Virus record (IMG/VR): IMGVR_UViG_3300042937_000072
Coordinates: 1-37,961 of that record
DNA length: 37,961 bases
Source of the DNA: a virus
Reading direction: 5' to 3' (one strand)
Under the pieces are notes generated by a model. That model searched no databases, was not told where the DNA came from, and saw only the letters and a list, made by a program, of their open reading frames with translations. Made by a program: the position numbers and the translations under genes. This document shows, in pieces, positions 1 through 7,265 of this stretch; position 1 is the stretch's first letter, and each line of letters opens with the position of its first letter.

Positions 1-69
1 TGTCTCATCGTCTACCAATTTTTCAGTAAGATGTGCTTTTGCACACCTAAATTCAAATATCCGCTTCAT
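1..69 (-). CDS. FmdB-like zinc-ribbon protein, N-terminal part (continues at 37961)
   Basis: The start codon at 69-67 opens a frame of 23 codons that reaches position 1 without a stop (MKRIFEFRCAKAH...). If the window is closed into a circle, the frame continues exactly in phase from 37961 to a stop at 37818, giving a protein of about 70 residues. The joined protein resembles small FmdB-type zinc-ribbon proteins of phages: an N-terminal Cys/His knuckle, then a segment like RIISSPRIRLEGITGAF. The start overlaps the stop of the upstream gene (ATGA). Its role is unknown; it sits between portal and scaffold genes. Confidence 0.75.
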   Translation of the reverse strand, partial: MKRIFEFRCAKAHLTEKLVDDET

Positions 70-296
70 GCTGTTAGCTCCTCGTAAGCATCCTCAGATG
101 ATTGCTTGAGCTTAAGAATGAAGTTTAGGATGTCTAGTTGTCCTTTGGCGTAGTACAGATCCTCTACGCTGGTACACCTGTCTAGATCCCTTGACACTTC
201 AGCTACCTTTTGAAGGTCTTCTAAGAGGTCTTTCCAGCCCTTAGAGGTCATCATGTCAAATCTAGCCTCATAATAGGCTTGTAATTCTTTGTCCAC
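66..296 (-). CDS. Small hypothetical protein downstream of portal
   Basis: This 76-residue, mostly helical, charged protein starts at a GTG (296-294) with a good ribosome-binding site (AAGGAG, 5 bases upstream). It lies between portal and the zinc-ribbon gene in the late block and overlaps the latter by 4 bases. The sequence has heptad-like spacing (residues about 20-65) and no recognisable domain. The position suggests a head-assembly or accessory role, but that is inference only. It is the first gene behind the consensus promoter at 344-372. Confidence 0.75.
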   Translation of the reverse strand: MDKELQAYYEARFDMMTSKGWKDLLEDLQKVAEVSRDLDRCTSVEDLYYAKGQLDILNFILKLKQSSEDAYEELTA

Positions 297-317
297 AGTT
301 TCTCCTTATAAGGACTG

Positions 318-335
318 TGTTGTATTTCTACAACA
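318..335. repeat. Inverted repeat TGTTGTA-TTTC-TACAACA at the start of the P2 transcript
   Basis: Perfect 7-bp arms surround a 4-base centre. The -10 box of the leftward promoter at 344-372 predicts a start near 337, so the repeat covers the first transcribed bases. It may be an operator or a 5' hairpin. The left half (GTGTTGTAT) matches motifs repeated at 4594-4781. Confidence 0.55.
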
Positions 336-343
336 ATGTATTA

Positions 344-372
344 ATTATACCACAACTTTAGAGTTTTGTCAA
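344..372 (-). promoter_or_regulatory. Consensus sigma70 promoter P2, leftward
   Basis: On the minus strand the sequence reads TTGACA (372-367), a 17-base spacer, then TATAAT (349-344), with TGG directly before the -10 box (extended -10). Both hexamers are perfect. It lies in the gap between portal and the 76-residue gene and points at the zinc-ribbon, scaffold and capsid genes. The flanks around the -35 box (ACTTGACAAA) match promoter P1 at 4322-4350. Confidence 0.8.
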
Positions 373-377
373 GTATT

Positions 378-2375
378 TTACTGTACTTTTCTACCAGTTT
401 GTGCTTCTACGATGTTTTCCTTGGTTTTTAGCTCCCGTTCCTTCAGGATTATGTTGGCAAGCTTGAGCCTGCGCTCAAAGTCATCCGTAGTCTCGTTGGA
501 AAGGTTGGTAGAAGAAGCCTGAATCACATCAATCCGCATCTTCTCAGGCATGAGCTGGGTTTCAACACTGGTTTTCTGGGCCTTTGCAAGGCTCTCCTGG
601 GCGTTGGCTTGACTTTCCTGTGCTCTACCCTGCAGTTCAGCAATCTGGGCCTGTAGAAGTCCAATTTGAGCCTCCTGTTGGGCCATTACCATCTGTTGTT
701 GGGCTGGGTCAGGCTGGTTCATCTGGTCCAAAGCAGCCGAAAGCTCTTCCTTGTTGGATAGGCTAGAGCCTTTGATGATGCCTTTTAAGACCAAGGGCAG
801 GACAGGGCTGTCAGGGCCAAGGGTTTGGAGTAACCCAATGAACTGCTGCTGCTCGTACTCCCTAGCTACCATGCCAAGGGTGCTGGCAGGGACAAAGGTG
901 AAGTCACGGCTAGGGTAACGCTCTGGGTCATACTGCATATAGCGGTAGGCTACCTTCTTAATCAGAGGGATCAAGAAGTCATCTTGGAAGTTCATGAGCG
1001 CCTGCTTATTCTTCTTAATGATAGAAGACATAGCAAGGGACATAGAAGCTCCACCAGCCTCTCCTTGGGCCACAGAGCGGGTCATCGCCTGACTATCTAG
1101 GGTTCCTGTAGCCTGAAGGAGCATCACCTCAAACTGTTGGGCGGTTGTGATGTTGCCTGCATCCGTAGATCCAAACTTAAATGGGAACAGGATCTCGTTA
1201 GGATTACCGTTGGTAAGCAGGGTCTTTCCAGGCTGGACCTTGTAGTTTACACCACGCGGTAGCCTTGTAGCGTCTGCTGCCATCATAGGGGCCGTAGTCA
1301 GTGCTAAAGAGTCCAGATGACTACGGAGTTGAGCGTCAATAGCTTTTTGCATATTGTAGCCCTTTTCAACTGTGCCGATACCCACTAAGCGACCAGGGAC
1401 TTTCTCTGGTGTGTAGGTGACAATAGGCCGATCCTTCATCATGTACGGATTAGCCTCAGCTTTCAACAGGTACTGGTTGTTACCGATAACGATTACAGCC
1501 TCTACCAGATCTTGGTAGTCTGCTGCTTGGCTGTCTTCAGGGAACAGAACCGCTACCTCAGCACCATTATTCTCTACAGTCTCTAAGAACTCACGAGGAA
1601 CTAAGCCGTAATAACGGAGGATACGGACCTTATCTTCTTCATAGAGTGTATCCAACTGTGTTGGCTCAAGACTATTATCACTATACTCAGGACCAATATT
1701 AACCTTCCGATAGACCCCATTCTCAATCCCTTGTACGACCTTAAATAGGCTAGTGTATTCCTCGACAGCAACACCCAAAGCATCATCAATCGTGTCTGAG
1801 TTAGGGTCCCAGAGGAAGTTGCGAGGATGGATTGACTTAGTAGGAACAATAACACGCTCTGTCTCAGTGACACCGATAGCTGCTCCTTGACCACCAGGAA
1901 GTGGTTGCATGGTAGGAACCATCTCAAGCTGTGTCTTAACCTGAATCTCAGCGATACCAAGGCCATAGACCTCAGCGTTACGATCCACCTCAGACCAAAC
2001 CTTATCGGTCTTAGTCTTCTTCATGTCCTCGTGGAGTTGTAACTTAATCATCTCAACATCAACGGACATATTATTCTCGTCCATTGCATTGTCTTGCAGC
2101 TCAAAGAACTCGCCACGACCTGTGGTAGCCTCCATAATCTCTGAGGTTTTGTTCTCTACCGCCTGACGGATAGCAGGAGACACAATCTTAGAACGCTCAG
2201 ACTCACGGGTCTTGTCCTCATCAGACCAGATACCGTAGTACAGACGCTCATACTCATCCCACTTCTTCTCGTAGTTTACTTCCTTGAACTCACGCCAGCG
2301 ATCACAGTGAGTAGTAACGTACTCAACTAGAGCACGATCTGCTTCAGAAATAGGATCTTCTTTAAAATCAGCCAT
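378..2375 (-). CDS. Portal protein (head-tail connector)
   Basis: The 665-residue protein is of the size and composition of podovirus portals. It is expected to form the dodecameric ring at one capsid vertex through which DNA is packaged and ejected. The N-terminal part (about 1-110) contains motifs such as ERLYYGIW and SKIVSPAIRQAVE that are typical of portals. The C-terminal quarter (about 545-640) is rich in Gln/Glu/Ala and is probably a coiled coil forming the barrel. It follows TerL and a tiny acidic gene and precedes scaffold and capsid genes, the normal order of a head module. Family assignment rests on recognition of the sequence and on synteny. Confidence 0.88.
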   Translation of the reverse strand: MADFKEDPISEADRALVEYVTTHCDRWREFKEVNYEKKWDEYERLYYGIWSDEDKTRESERSKIVSPAIRQAVENKTSEIMEATTGRGEFFELQDNAMDENNMSVDVEMIKLQLHEDMKKTKTDKVWSEVDRNAEVYGLGIAEIQVKTQLEMVPTMQPLPGGQGAAIGVTETERVIVPTKSIHPRNFLWDPNSDTIDDALGVAVEEYTSLFKVVQGIENGVYRKVNIGPEYSDNSLEPTQLDTLYEEDKVRILRYYGLVPREFLETVENNGAEVAVLFPEDSQAADYQDLVEAVIVIGNNQYLLKAEANPYMMKDRPIVTYTPEKVPGRLVGIGTVEKGYNMQKAIDAQLRSHLDSLALTTAPMMAADATRLPRGVNYKVQPGKTLLTNGNPNEILFPFKFGSTDAGNITTAQQFEVMLLQATGTLDSQAMTRSVAQGEAGGASMSLAMSSIIKKNKQALMNFQDDFLIPLIKKVAYRYMQYDPERYPSRDFTFVPASTLGMVAREYEQQQFIGLLQTLGPDSPVLPLVLKGIIKGSSLSNKEELSAALDQMNQPDPAQQQMVMAQQEAQIGLLQAQIAELQGRAQESQANAQESLAKAQKTSVETQLMPEKMRIDVIQASSTNLSNETTDDFERRLKLANIILKERELKTKENIVEAQTGRKVQ

Positions 2376-2377
2376 GT

Positions 2378-2464
2378 TTAGTCCTCTGTGGTGTCCCCAA
2401 ATGGATCAACTTCTTCTAGTTCCTCGTAATCTACTATGTCTTCTTCTTCAAATTCTTCTTCCAC
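2378..2464 (-). CDS. Tiny highly acidic protein between TerL and portal
   Basis: This 28-residue frame starts at GTG (2464-2462), 5 bases after a GGAG ribosome-binding site, and ends 2 bases before the portal start. About half of its residues are Asp or Glu (VEEEFEEEDIVDYEELEEVD). It fills the only gap between terminase and portal. The function is unknown; an acidic peptide here could assist connector or motor assembly, but this is speculation. Confidence 0.55.
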   Translation of the reverse strand: MEEEFEEEDIVDYEELEEVDPFGDTTED

Positions 2465-2472
2465 ACTAGCTC

Positions 2473-3735
2473 CTAATAGCCACTTATGTCATCTAAGGCT
2501 TCGTATTCTTCTTCATCTAGTACGCCTACAAACTCTGTGATACCAATCTGATCGATGTAGGCTAAGGCATCAATTAAGTCATCATGAACCTGTGGGTTAG
2601 GGAAGTTTAGAAGCTGATCCACAAACTGCTTGTTCCACTCGCCTCTAACTAAACTAATCCTTCCATGTTCGAAGCGACCCTGTAAAGCCCATACTATACG
2701 GTCCGTCTTCTTCTTGTTGCCATGAGTCAGATCTATCACTGACAAGAAATAGTTCTTCCTTCTCATCAAGTCTTGTAGGTACGGGAGTACGGCATTCTTT
2801 GCCATTCCCCGCTCTATACCTATTAATCTGACATCGTAACTTTTTGCTGTGTCTAATATTTTTAAAGCTGTTTCTTTGATATCCCATCGACCCGCCACTA
2901 TAGTATCCACAAACCAACCATCTTGACAAACCTTAACCACAGCTATAGCAGACTCATCAAGATTCTTCCTCTTGTTGCCAGCCTGCTTGCTTACATCTTC
3001 AAAGCCAGCCAAATCAACAGCGATGTAATAAGCACCGTCATCAGGCAGATCATCAGAATCAACATACTTAATCCATTCATCCTTAAATAAATCTGATGCA
3101 GCGGCTTCGAAACTAGCAAGGTATTCCTGTCTAAAACTGAAGGAAGACATTGACTTCTTTGCCGCCTCAATCTCTTTAGGATCGAGTAGAGGGTTGTCAA
3201 AAGAAGTAAAGTGAAACGAGGACCAATCTTCATCTTCATCCCTCTGAGCCATCTGGTACAACTCGTAGAAGTGGTTCCTGCCCTTTGGGGTTCCAATGAA
3301 CAGTGCTCCACCCTTTACATCACTTAATGCTGGTCTAAGGATCTGCTCAAACACTTGCGGCTTCATGTCCGCATACTCGTCAATTACAACGTAAGCAAGA
3401 CCAACACCACGCATAGTATCAGGGCGATCAGATCCTTTAAGGTAAATCTTTCTATCATTTACTAAAGTTATTACCGCCGTATTCTCGTGTACAGTTTTGA
3501 TAACTTCATGTCCAAGTTCCTTAAGAACCGTCCACATAATGTCTTTAGCTTGCTGAAAAGTTGGAGCAACATAGAATACATCCTTCTCTTTACTTTTTAA
3601 TCCTTCAATGATGAGGGTCCAAGCTGCAAGCCTTGACTTACCAAACCGTCTACCAGCAGCTACTACCTTAAACCTATGATTATCATTAAATACTTCTGTC
3701 TGTTTAGGATGTAGTTCGACTCTAAGGTTTGCCAT
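2473..3735 (-). CDS. terL: Terminase large subunit (packaging ATPase/nuclease)
   Basis: This is the motor ATPase and headful nuclease that packages DNA through the portal. From the ATG at 3735 (420 residues; a longer frame from 3750 would lose the GAGGA ribosome-binding site), the Walker A motif is GRRFGKS (28-34) and Walker B is YVVIDE (115-120). The coupling motif FIGTPKGR follows near residue 150. The RNase H-like nuclease half shows YIAVDLAG (about 248), IGIERG (about 316) and HDDLIDALAY (about 392), which provide the acidic metal ligands. The start overlaps the end of the small-subunit gene by 14 bases, suggesting coupled translation. Confidence 0.95.
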   Translation of the reverse strand: MANLRVELHPKQTEVFNDNHRFKVVAAGRRFGKSRLAAWTLIIEGLKSKEKDVFYVAPTFQQAKDIMWTVLKELGHEVIKTVHENTAVITLVNDRKIYLKGSDRPDTMRGVGLAYVVIDEYADMKPQVFEQILRPALSDVKGGALFIGTPKGRNHFYELYQMAQRDEDEDWSSFHFTSFDNPLLDPKEIEAAKKSMSSFSFRQEYLASFEAAASDLFKDEWIKYVDSDDLPDDGAYYIAVDLAGFEDVSKQAGNKRKNLDESAIAVVKVCQDGWFVDTIVAGRWDIKETALKILDTAKSYDVRLIGIERGMAKNAVLPYLQDLMRRKNYFLSVIDLTHGNKKKTDRIVWALQGRFEHGRISLVRGEWNKQFVDQLLNFPNPQVHDDLIDALAYIDQIGITEFVGVLDEEEYEALDDISGY

Positions 3736-4141
3736 CGGAGTCCTCAACATCTATCACTTCATAGTCAATCTGTTCAGCTTCTCTTGCAGCTATCTGGGGT
3801 GTACCAGTGGTAACAATCTGTACCTGTATTGCGTTAGACCTGCCCTGTCCCTGCTTTTCAAAGTGACTAATCGGTAGCAGTCTGTCGATACACATCTTAA
3901 GACAGGCAACCTGATCCTTATCGGTATCATCCATTGCCTTCCTAAGAACCGTCTCAATTACCTTCTCACCACTGGTGGACAGTAAACGAGCATAGAATTC
4001 TTTTATCCTAGCGGCCTCTCCAGGAGGTCTTCCTACTGCATTTCTATTCTTCTTGGCTTCAATGTCTGCCTTACGAGGTCTGCCGCGTTTCCTCTTTGTA
4101 GGGGACACAGACACATCAGACAGAGGTTCAGTGTTTGACAC
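3722..4141 (-). CDS. terS: Putative terminase small subunit
   Basis: The 139-residue protein lies directly upstream of and overlapping TerL, where the DNA-recognition subunit of terminase is expected. The N-terminus has two AT-hook-like motifs (KRGRPRK near residue 18 and VGRPPG near 37), consistent with DNA binding. The middle is helical (about 45-95) and the C-terminus is acidic. It starts at GTG (4141-4139) with AGGAG six bases upstream. It is the first gene of the late block, about 175 bases downstream of promoter P1. The small-subunit role is inferred from position and DNA-binding character. Confidence 0.75.
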   Translation of the reverse strand: MSNTEPLSDVSVSPTKRKRGRPRKADIEAKKNRNAVGRPPGEAARIKEFYARLLSTSGEKVIETVLRKAMDDTDKDQVACLKMCIDRLLPISHFEKQGQGRSNAIQVQIVTTGTPQIAAREAEQIDYEVIDVEDSDGKP

Positions 4142-4191
4142 TAAATTCTCCTCTATATAGTTGCTACATAGTTTCTTGTATGTAGTGGTAT

Positions 4192-4236
4192 ATAATTATT
4201 AATCAATTAGCTGAAAAGTAGATAATTAATAATTAT
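4192..4236. repeat. AT-only 12-bp inverted repeat in the late leader
   Basis: Arms ATAATTATTAAT (4192-4203) and ATTAATAATTAT (4225-4236) are perfect complements around a 21-base loop. The element lies in the untranslated leader between P1 and the small terminase gene. It could form an RNA hairpin or mark easily melted DNA. Confidence 0.5.
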
Positions 4237-4321
4237 TATTTGATGATTAATGTTAGAGCTGCTTAAGCGATTAACTGCTCAGATCTATATAGTCATCTTG
4301 TTGCTTCTTTACTACACTCTT

Positions 4322-4350
4322 ATTATAGCATATTTTTAGAGATTTGTCAA
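4322..4350 (-). promoter_or_regulatory. Consensus sigma70 promoter P1 for the late block, leftward
   Basis: The minus strand reads TTGACA (4350-4345), 17 bases, then TATAAT (4327-4322), with an extended -10 TGC. Every consensus base is present. The predicted start is near 4315, leaving a leader of about 175 bases before the small terminase gene. The absence of a phage RNA polymerase gene makes host-polymerase use likely. Confidence 0.85.
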
Positions 4351-4593
4351 GTCTTTTCTACTGTTCTGTCCCTGTATAGAGCTGGAGAGGACATCTCTTC
4401 TGGGTATTACGAAGGAATAAGCACTGTCCTTTTTAGTTAAGATCTGCAAGGGTGGACTGCACAGATGTAAGTTATTGATTTATAAGGACTTTCTAGCACT
4501 ACCACATCTAGTATTTTTATAGACAATTTAGCCCATATATAGGGTCTATTTTGACCTCTCTTGTGTGCTACAGGGTCCTCATAAAATCAAGAC

Positions 4594-4781
4594 TACACAA
4601 CACCCCCTCCCCCCGTCTATGCAGATATACGCATAAATGAATAGTGTTGTATTTACGCAACAGATGCTAATGAGAATCATTCTCAATTACATAGTGTTGT
4701 ATAGATACCACAGTCTGAAGAGAGAGACTATTATGCACCATATCAGTGCACTTCAGCCCCTGTCTCATTTATGCAACACTA
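4594..4781. repeat. Cluster of GTGTTG(T/C)(A/G)T motifs
   Basis: Copies are seen at 4594-4603 (reverse, GTGTTGTGTA), 4641-4652 and 4691-4702 (both exactly ATAGTGTTGTAT, 50 bp apart) and 4771-4781 (reverse, TAGTGTTGCAT). The 4643 copy continues into CGCAACA, making a partial inverted repeat like that at 318-335. Such spacing on both strands is typical of operators or iterons. Confidence 0.55.
4671..4685. promoter_or_regulatory. 15-bp palindrome TGAGAATCATTCTCA (Fur-box-like operator)
   Basis: The site is a perfect 7-1-7 inverted repeat between the two ATAGTGTTGTAT copies. It differs by one base per arm from the TGATAAT-N-ATTATCA model of Fur boxes. A close copy exists at 8016-8030. The binding protein is unknown; host Fur is one candidate. 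Confidence 0.5.
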
Positions 4782-4915
4782 GACAGAGTGTGGTAAATAA
4801 ACAACATACCTGAGTAGGTTAGTCAACATAAGGGTTTTCCCTAGTAACTTTCTCTTGAACTAATCCGTTTTAGGTGTAGACTAACACTTGTAATAACTAA
4901 CCAAAAGGCTTAAAC

Positions 4916-5368
4916 ATGAGAACTATTGCGAGCGATTGTAAAGGCGTTGAGCGGTTTATTAATGAGGCTAACGACTGTACTGTAAGGGCTTTAGCCAACG
5001 CAGCCGGATTACCTTATAAGTTAGCCCATAAGATAATGGCAAGGGCTGGGAGAGAAAACGGCAAGGGTTTATTTTTCAAGCAGTGGCATCCAGTGTACAC
5101 TCGCTTAGGTTTTAAACTTCAGGCGGTTTACGGGACAACTAAGGGCGCAAGGTATATCAAGCAAGAAATTAAAACGGTTCCAGCACTGGCTGGGATAACC
5201 CTTGAGAATCTCTTGCCAAGCCTTAAGACTGGGCGGTATATTGTGAAGCAGCGCGGTCATGTATTTGCACTTGTGGACGGCAAGATTCTAGATTATGGGG
5301 TAAACATGGCAGGAACTAAAATTCAGGCAGTTTACAAGTTAGACTCTCAGGCTGTATTATTCGATTAA
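4916..5368 (+). CDS. Putative papain-like cysteine peptidase fold protein
   Basis: This 150-residue protein is the first gene of the rightward block. It belongs to a phage family I recognise by NDCTVRALANAAG near the N-terminus and GRYIVKQRGHVFALVDGKIL near the C-terminus. The arrangement Cys21, His115 and Asp126 (or Asp121) matches the Cys-His-Asp order of papain-like and C39-like peptidases, where the Cys starts a helix and the His starts a strand. No activity is proven. There is no signal peptide, so it should act in the cytoplasm. An early-expressed peptidase could process or inactivate host proteins, which is inference. Confidence 0.65.
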   Translation: MRTIASDCKGVERFINEANDCTVRALANAAGLPYKLAHKIMARAGRENGKGLFFKQWHPVYTRLGFKLQAVYGTTKGARYIKQEIKTVPALAGITLENLLPSLKTGRYIVKQRGHVFALVDGKILDYGVNMAGTKIQAVYKLDSQAVLFD

Positions 5369-5388
5369 TTTATAAAGGAACCTAGACT

Positions 5389-5718
5389 ATGAAAACCACA
5401 ATTAACTTACACCAATTCCGTGACGCTTTCAAACGCATGGGCAGGACTACGCAGTTTTCCTATGAGGGCTTAGAAGTGCTGTTCAACGGCCTCGAAGAAT
5501 ACGAGGAAGACACCGGCGAAGAGATGGATTTTGATGTGATAGCCTTGTGCTGTGATTTCTCGGAGATGACTGTGGAAGAGATTCAAAGACAGTACAAAGT
5601 AGAGCATGATGTCGAAGACGAGGCCGATCTTCAGAAGTGTGTAGAAGAATTTTTAGATCAAAATACATGGGTTTTAGGGCAGACTGAGGCAGGTTCTTTT
5701 ATCTTCCGTCAATTTTAA
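5389..5718 (+). CDS. Acidic conserved phage protein, function unknown
   Basis: The 109-residue protein begins MKTTINLHQFRDAFKRMGR and continues with a strongly acidic middle (EEYEEDTGEEMDFD). I count about 26 Asp/Glu against 9 Lys/Arg. Similar small acidic proteins starting with FRDAF..MGR occur in several phages and plasmids without a known role. The charge would suit a nucleic-acid mimic or a protein-binding inhibitor of host defence, but nothing in the sequence proves it. A ribosome-binding site (AAGGA) lies 8 bases before the ATG. Confidence 0.75.
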   Translation: MKTTINLHQFRDAFKRMGRTTQFSYEGLEVLFNGLEEYEEDTGEEMDFDVIALCCDFSEMTVEEIQRQYKVEHDVEDEADLQKCVEEFLDQNTWVLGQTEAGSFIFRQF

Positions 5719-5729
5719 GGGGCTTTAAA

Positions 5730-5819
5730 ATGACTATGCTAGAATATGCAAGCATCGCAGTACTATTGCTAGGCTGTGCAGGTGTTATCATGATTTTTAA
5801 ACCGTGGGACTTAGACTAA
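5730..5819 (+). CDS. Small single-pass membrane peptide (29 aa)
   Basis: ATG at 5730 follows AAGGGG. The peptide has a hydrophobic stretch (ASIAVLLLGCAGVIMIF) followed by the short tail KPWDLD, consistent with one membrane span. It fits tightly between neighbouring genes. The function is unknown. Confidence 0.5.
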   Translation: MTMLEYASIAVLLLGCAGVIMIFKPWDLD

Positions 5820-5835
5820 TTAAGGAGAATCAAAA

Positions 5836-6009
5836 ATGATTTTAGATACATATACAGAGAAGCATTTTCAAGCATGGTTAGACCGCCATGTACGCATCGA
5901 TGAACACGATTATGTCCGTTATCAAATAATGCAATTATTGGAAGAGCATGGGGATTTGTTGGAATCTCGTGGTTGGACAGAATTGCGAGACATGGCAGGA
6001 GCATGGTAA
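5836..6009 (+). CDS. Small hypothetical protein (57 aa)
   Basis: The ATG is preceded by AAGGAG at good spacing. The protein (MILDTYTEKHFQAWLDRHV...) looks helical and mildly acidic and has no recognised motif. It is part of the string of tiny early genes; the frame on the opposite strand here has no support. Confidence 0.65.
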   Translation: MILDTYTEKHFQAWLDRHVRIDEHDYVRYQIMQLLEEHGDLLESRGWTELRDMAGAW

Positions 6010-6010
6010 A

Positions 6011-6079
6011 ATGCTAAACTTATCCATCGCTTTCACCTTGTTTTTCTTTTCTCTAACCTTGTCCACTTTATGGAGTTAA
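6011..6079 (+). CDS. Possible 22-aa membrane peptide
   Basis: ATG at 6011, one base after the previous stop, opens a peptide that is almost entirely hydrophobic (MLNLSIAFTLFFFSLTLSTL). It would make a single membrane span. Coupled translation from the gene before it is plausible, but the frame is short. Confidence 0.35.
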   Translation: MLNLSIAFTLFFFSLTLSTLWS

Positions 6080-6081
6080 TA

Positions 6082-6276
6082 ATGACTAATGAATTCTTTA
6101 ACGATGCTTTCCCTTTTGCCTTGGGATATTGGCAAGGCAGGTCAATCGGTTCTTTCGAGAATGGAACCTATGAGAACATGACCGATAAACAACAGAACCT
6201 TTACCGTATTGGCTACGATGCAGGGGTTGCAGACTATAGCGAAATGGATGCGCTTAACCATGAGGAGATTAAATAA
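6082..6276 (+). CDS. Small hypothetical protein (64 aa)
   Basis: The ATG at 6082 is preferred over 6070 because GGAG lies six bases before it and the upstream start would overlap that site. The protein contains FALGYWQGRSIGSFENG and YRIGYDAGVADYSE, a pattern of short phage proteins built on Gly/Tyr-rich helices. Its role is unknown. The stop overlaps the next start by one base. Confidence 0.65.
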   Translation: MTNEFFNDAFPFALGYWQGRSIGSFENGTYENMTDKQQNLYRIGYDAGVADYSEMDALNHEEIK

Positions 6277-6527
6277 TGACTAACGAAGAGATTCAAACGA
6301 AAGCAGAGAATATCGCACTTGCTAATTTTCTCTCGAATTCGCCCGATAGTTTGTCTTATGATGAGATCATCGGGGCATTATTAAACGATAGCGACAATGA
6401 CCTAATCGATAAAGATATTTATATATGGTCACCATTCGAGCATTTCCCTGCGAGTGATGTCGCTAGATATATCGAAGACTTAAAAGATTCGGTTATGTGG
6501 AATTTTAAAACTGAAAAGGAGCAATAA
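6276..6527 (+). CDS. Acidic hypothetical protein (83 aa)
   Basis: The start overlaps the previous stop (TAATG). The protein has about 18 Asp/Glu against 6 Lys/Arg, with a run of acidic residues in the middle (LLNDSDNDLIDKDIY). No family is recognised. Its size, charge and early position resemble small phage inhibitors of host enzymes, but this is only a possibility. Confidence 0.65.
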   Translation: MTNEEIQTKAENIALANFLSNSPDSLSYDEIIGALLNDSDNDLIDKDIYIWSPFEHFPASDVARYIEDLKDSVMWNFKTEKEQ

Positions 6528-6769
6528 TGTATTCAGTCACAATTAAAACCTGCGGAAACCCTGACAGATTCCAAGATCCTGACAAGCCATTAATGGGTGT
6601 CCCGACTACTGTGCTAGAATCTGAAAGCATAGAAGGTCTTCAGTCATTAGTGCAAGATTTCCAGACCGAAAACTTTATAGGGTCAGGCAATTGGATCAAC
6701 CCTAAAGTATTGCATAATGGGGCTGTGGTTGGGGTTATGTCTTTTAACTGTAAATTATGGGAGAATTAA
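6527..6769 (+). CDS. Hypothetical protein (80 aa)
   Basis: It starts one base inside the previous stop with AAAAGGAG upstream. The sequence alternates polar and hydrophobic residues (MYSVTIKTCGNPDRF) and appears to be a small beta-rich protein. The segment FIGSGNWINPKVLHNGAVVG suggests a turn-rich C-terminal half. No known family. Confidence 0.65.
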   Translation: MYSVTIKTCGNPDRFQDPDKPLMGVPTTVLESESIEGLQSLVQDFQTENFIGSGNWINPKVLHNGAVVGVMSFNCKLWEN

Positions 6770-6771
6770 AA

Positions 6772-6984
6772 ATGCTATTAACAAATGAGGAAGTACTTGA
6801 CATAGTAGACGAGAGACTGGACCTGTCTGATTTTAACAACTGGTACGGCAAGTCTGACGATATGATTGAATTTGCTTACGCTATAGTTAAGGCAGAGATG
6901 CAGAAGAGGTATGAGTTAGACTTACTGAGGAACACTTATTTTAGTGAGTCTATGGATTCTTTTGACCAGTTAACCATTCGATAA
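6772..6984 (+). CDS. Acidic hypothetical protein (70 aa)
   Basis: The ATG at 6772 is chosen because GGGAGA lies just upstream; a start at 6757 would overlap the preceding gene and this site. The product is helical and acidic (EEVLDIVDERLDLSDFNNWYG). No motif is recognised. Confidence 0.6.
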   Translation: MLLTNEEVLDIVDERLDLSDFNNWYGKSDDMIEFAYAIVKAEMQKRYELDLLRNTYFSESMDSFDQLTIR

Positions 6985-6995
6985 GGGGCTAGACC

Positions 6996-7265
6996 ATGCA
7001 AGAATATAATTACGATGACTGGAACGATGCAGATCAGAACACTATCGATTATAGCGCGGTAGAGGCTCTAGAGGATAAGGTGTCAGAACTGCAGGAAGTG
7101 ATTGACGATATGAAGACAGACGAATTGTATATCCTCTATCACATGATGCACGCTAGGACTAAGACTAGCCTCGAGGCTGTGTTTAAGGACTTGGACTTCT
7201 TGATAGGGCTACACAGCAAGGCATTGATTGAGAAAGCGAAGAACTATAAACCGAGGGACTTCTAA
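6996..7265 (+). CDS. Acidic coiled-coil-like protein (89 aa)
   Basis: It is preceded by AAGGGG. The first 45 residues are very acidic (YNYDDWNDADQN, EALEDKVSELQEVIDDM) and likely form a coiled coil; the C-terminus turns basic (KALIEKAKNYKPRDF). No domain is recognised. The stop overlaps the next ATG by one base. Confidence 0.65.
   Translation: MQEYNYDDWNDADQNTIDYSAVEALEDKVSELQEVIDDMKTDELYILYHMMHARTKTSLEAVFKDLDFLIGLHSKALIEKAKNYKPRDF

Larger units (their letters stand above)
4142..4915. other. Divergent regulatory region between late and early blocks
   Basis: No convincing gene lies in these 774 bases. From left to right they hold an AT-rich leader with an inverted repeat (4192-4236), the leftward promoter P1 (4322-4350), a tract of C residues (4603-4614), five GTGTTG-type motifs (4594-4781) and a 15-bp palindrome (4671-4685). 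No good sigma70 promoter is evident for the rightward genes. Start signals for the early genes may be weak, activator-dependent or of another type. Confidence 0.7.

Noticed and set aside
289-522. 77-codon plus-strand frame over P2 and the portal end
   Set aside because: It lies opposite a well-supported gene and promoter and has no recognisable content.
4637-4813. 58-codon rightward frame in the divergent region
   Set aside because: It has no ribosome-binding site, runs through the palindrome and the GTGTTG repeats, and its composition looks random.
4855-4882. Possible rightward promoter TTGAAC-16-TAGACT before the first early gene
   Set aside because: Each hexamer matches consensus at only four of six bases, far weaker than the other promoters; kept only as a weak possibility.
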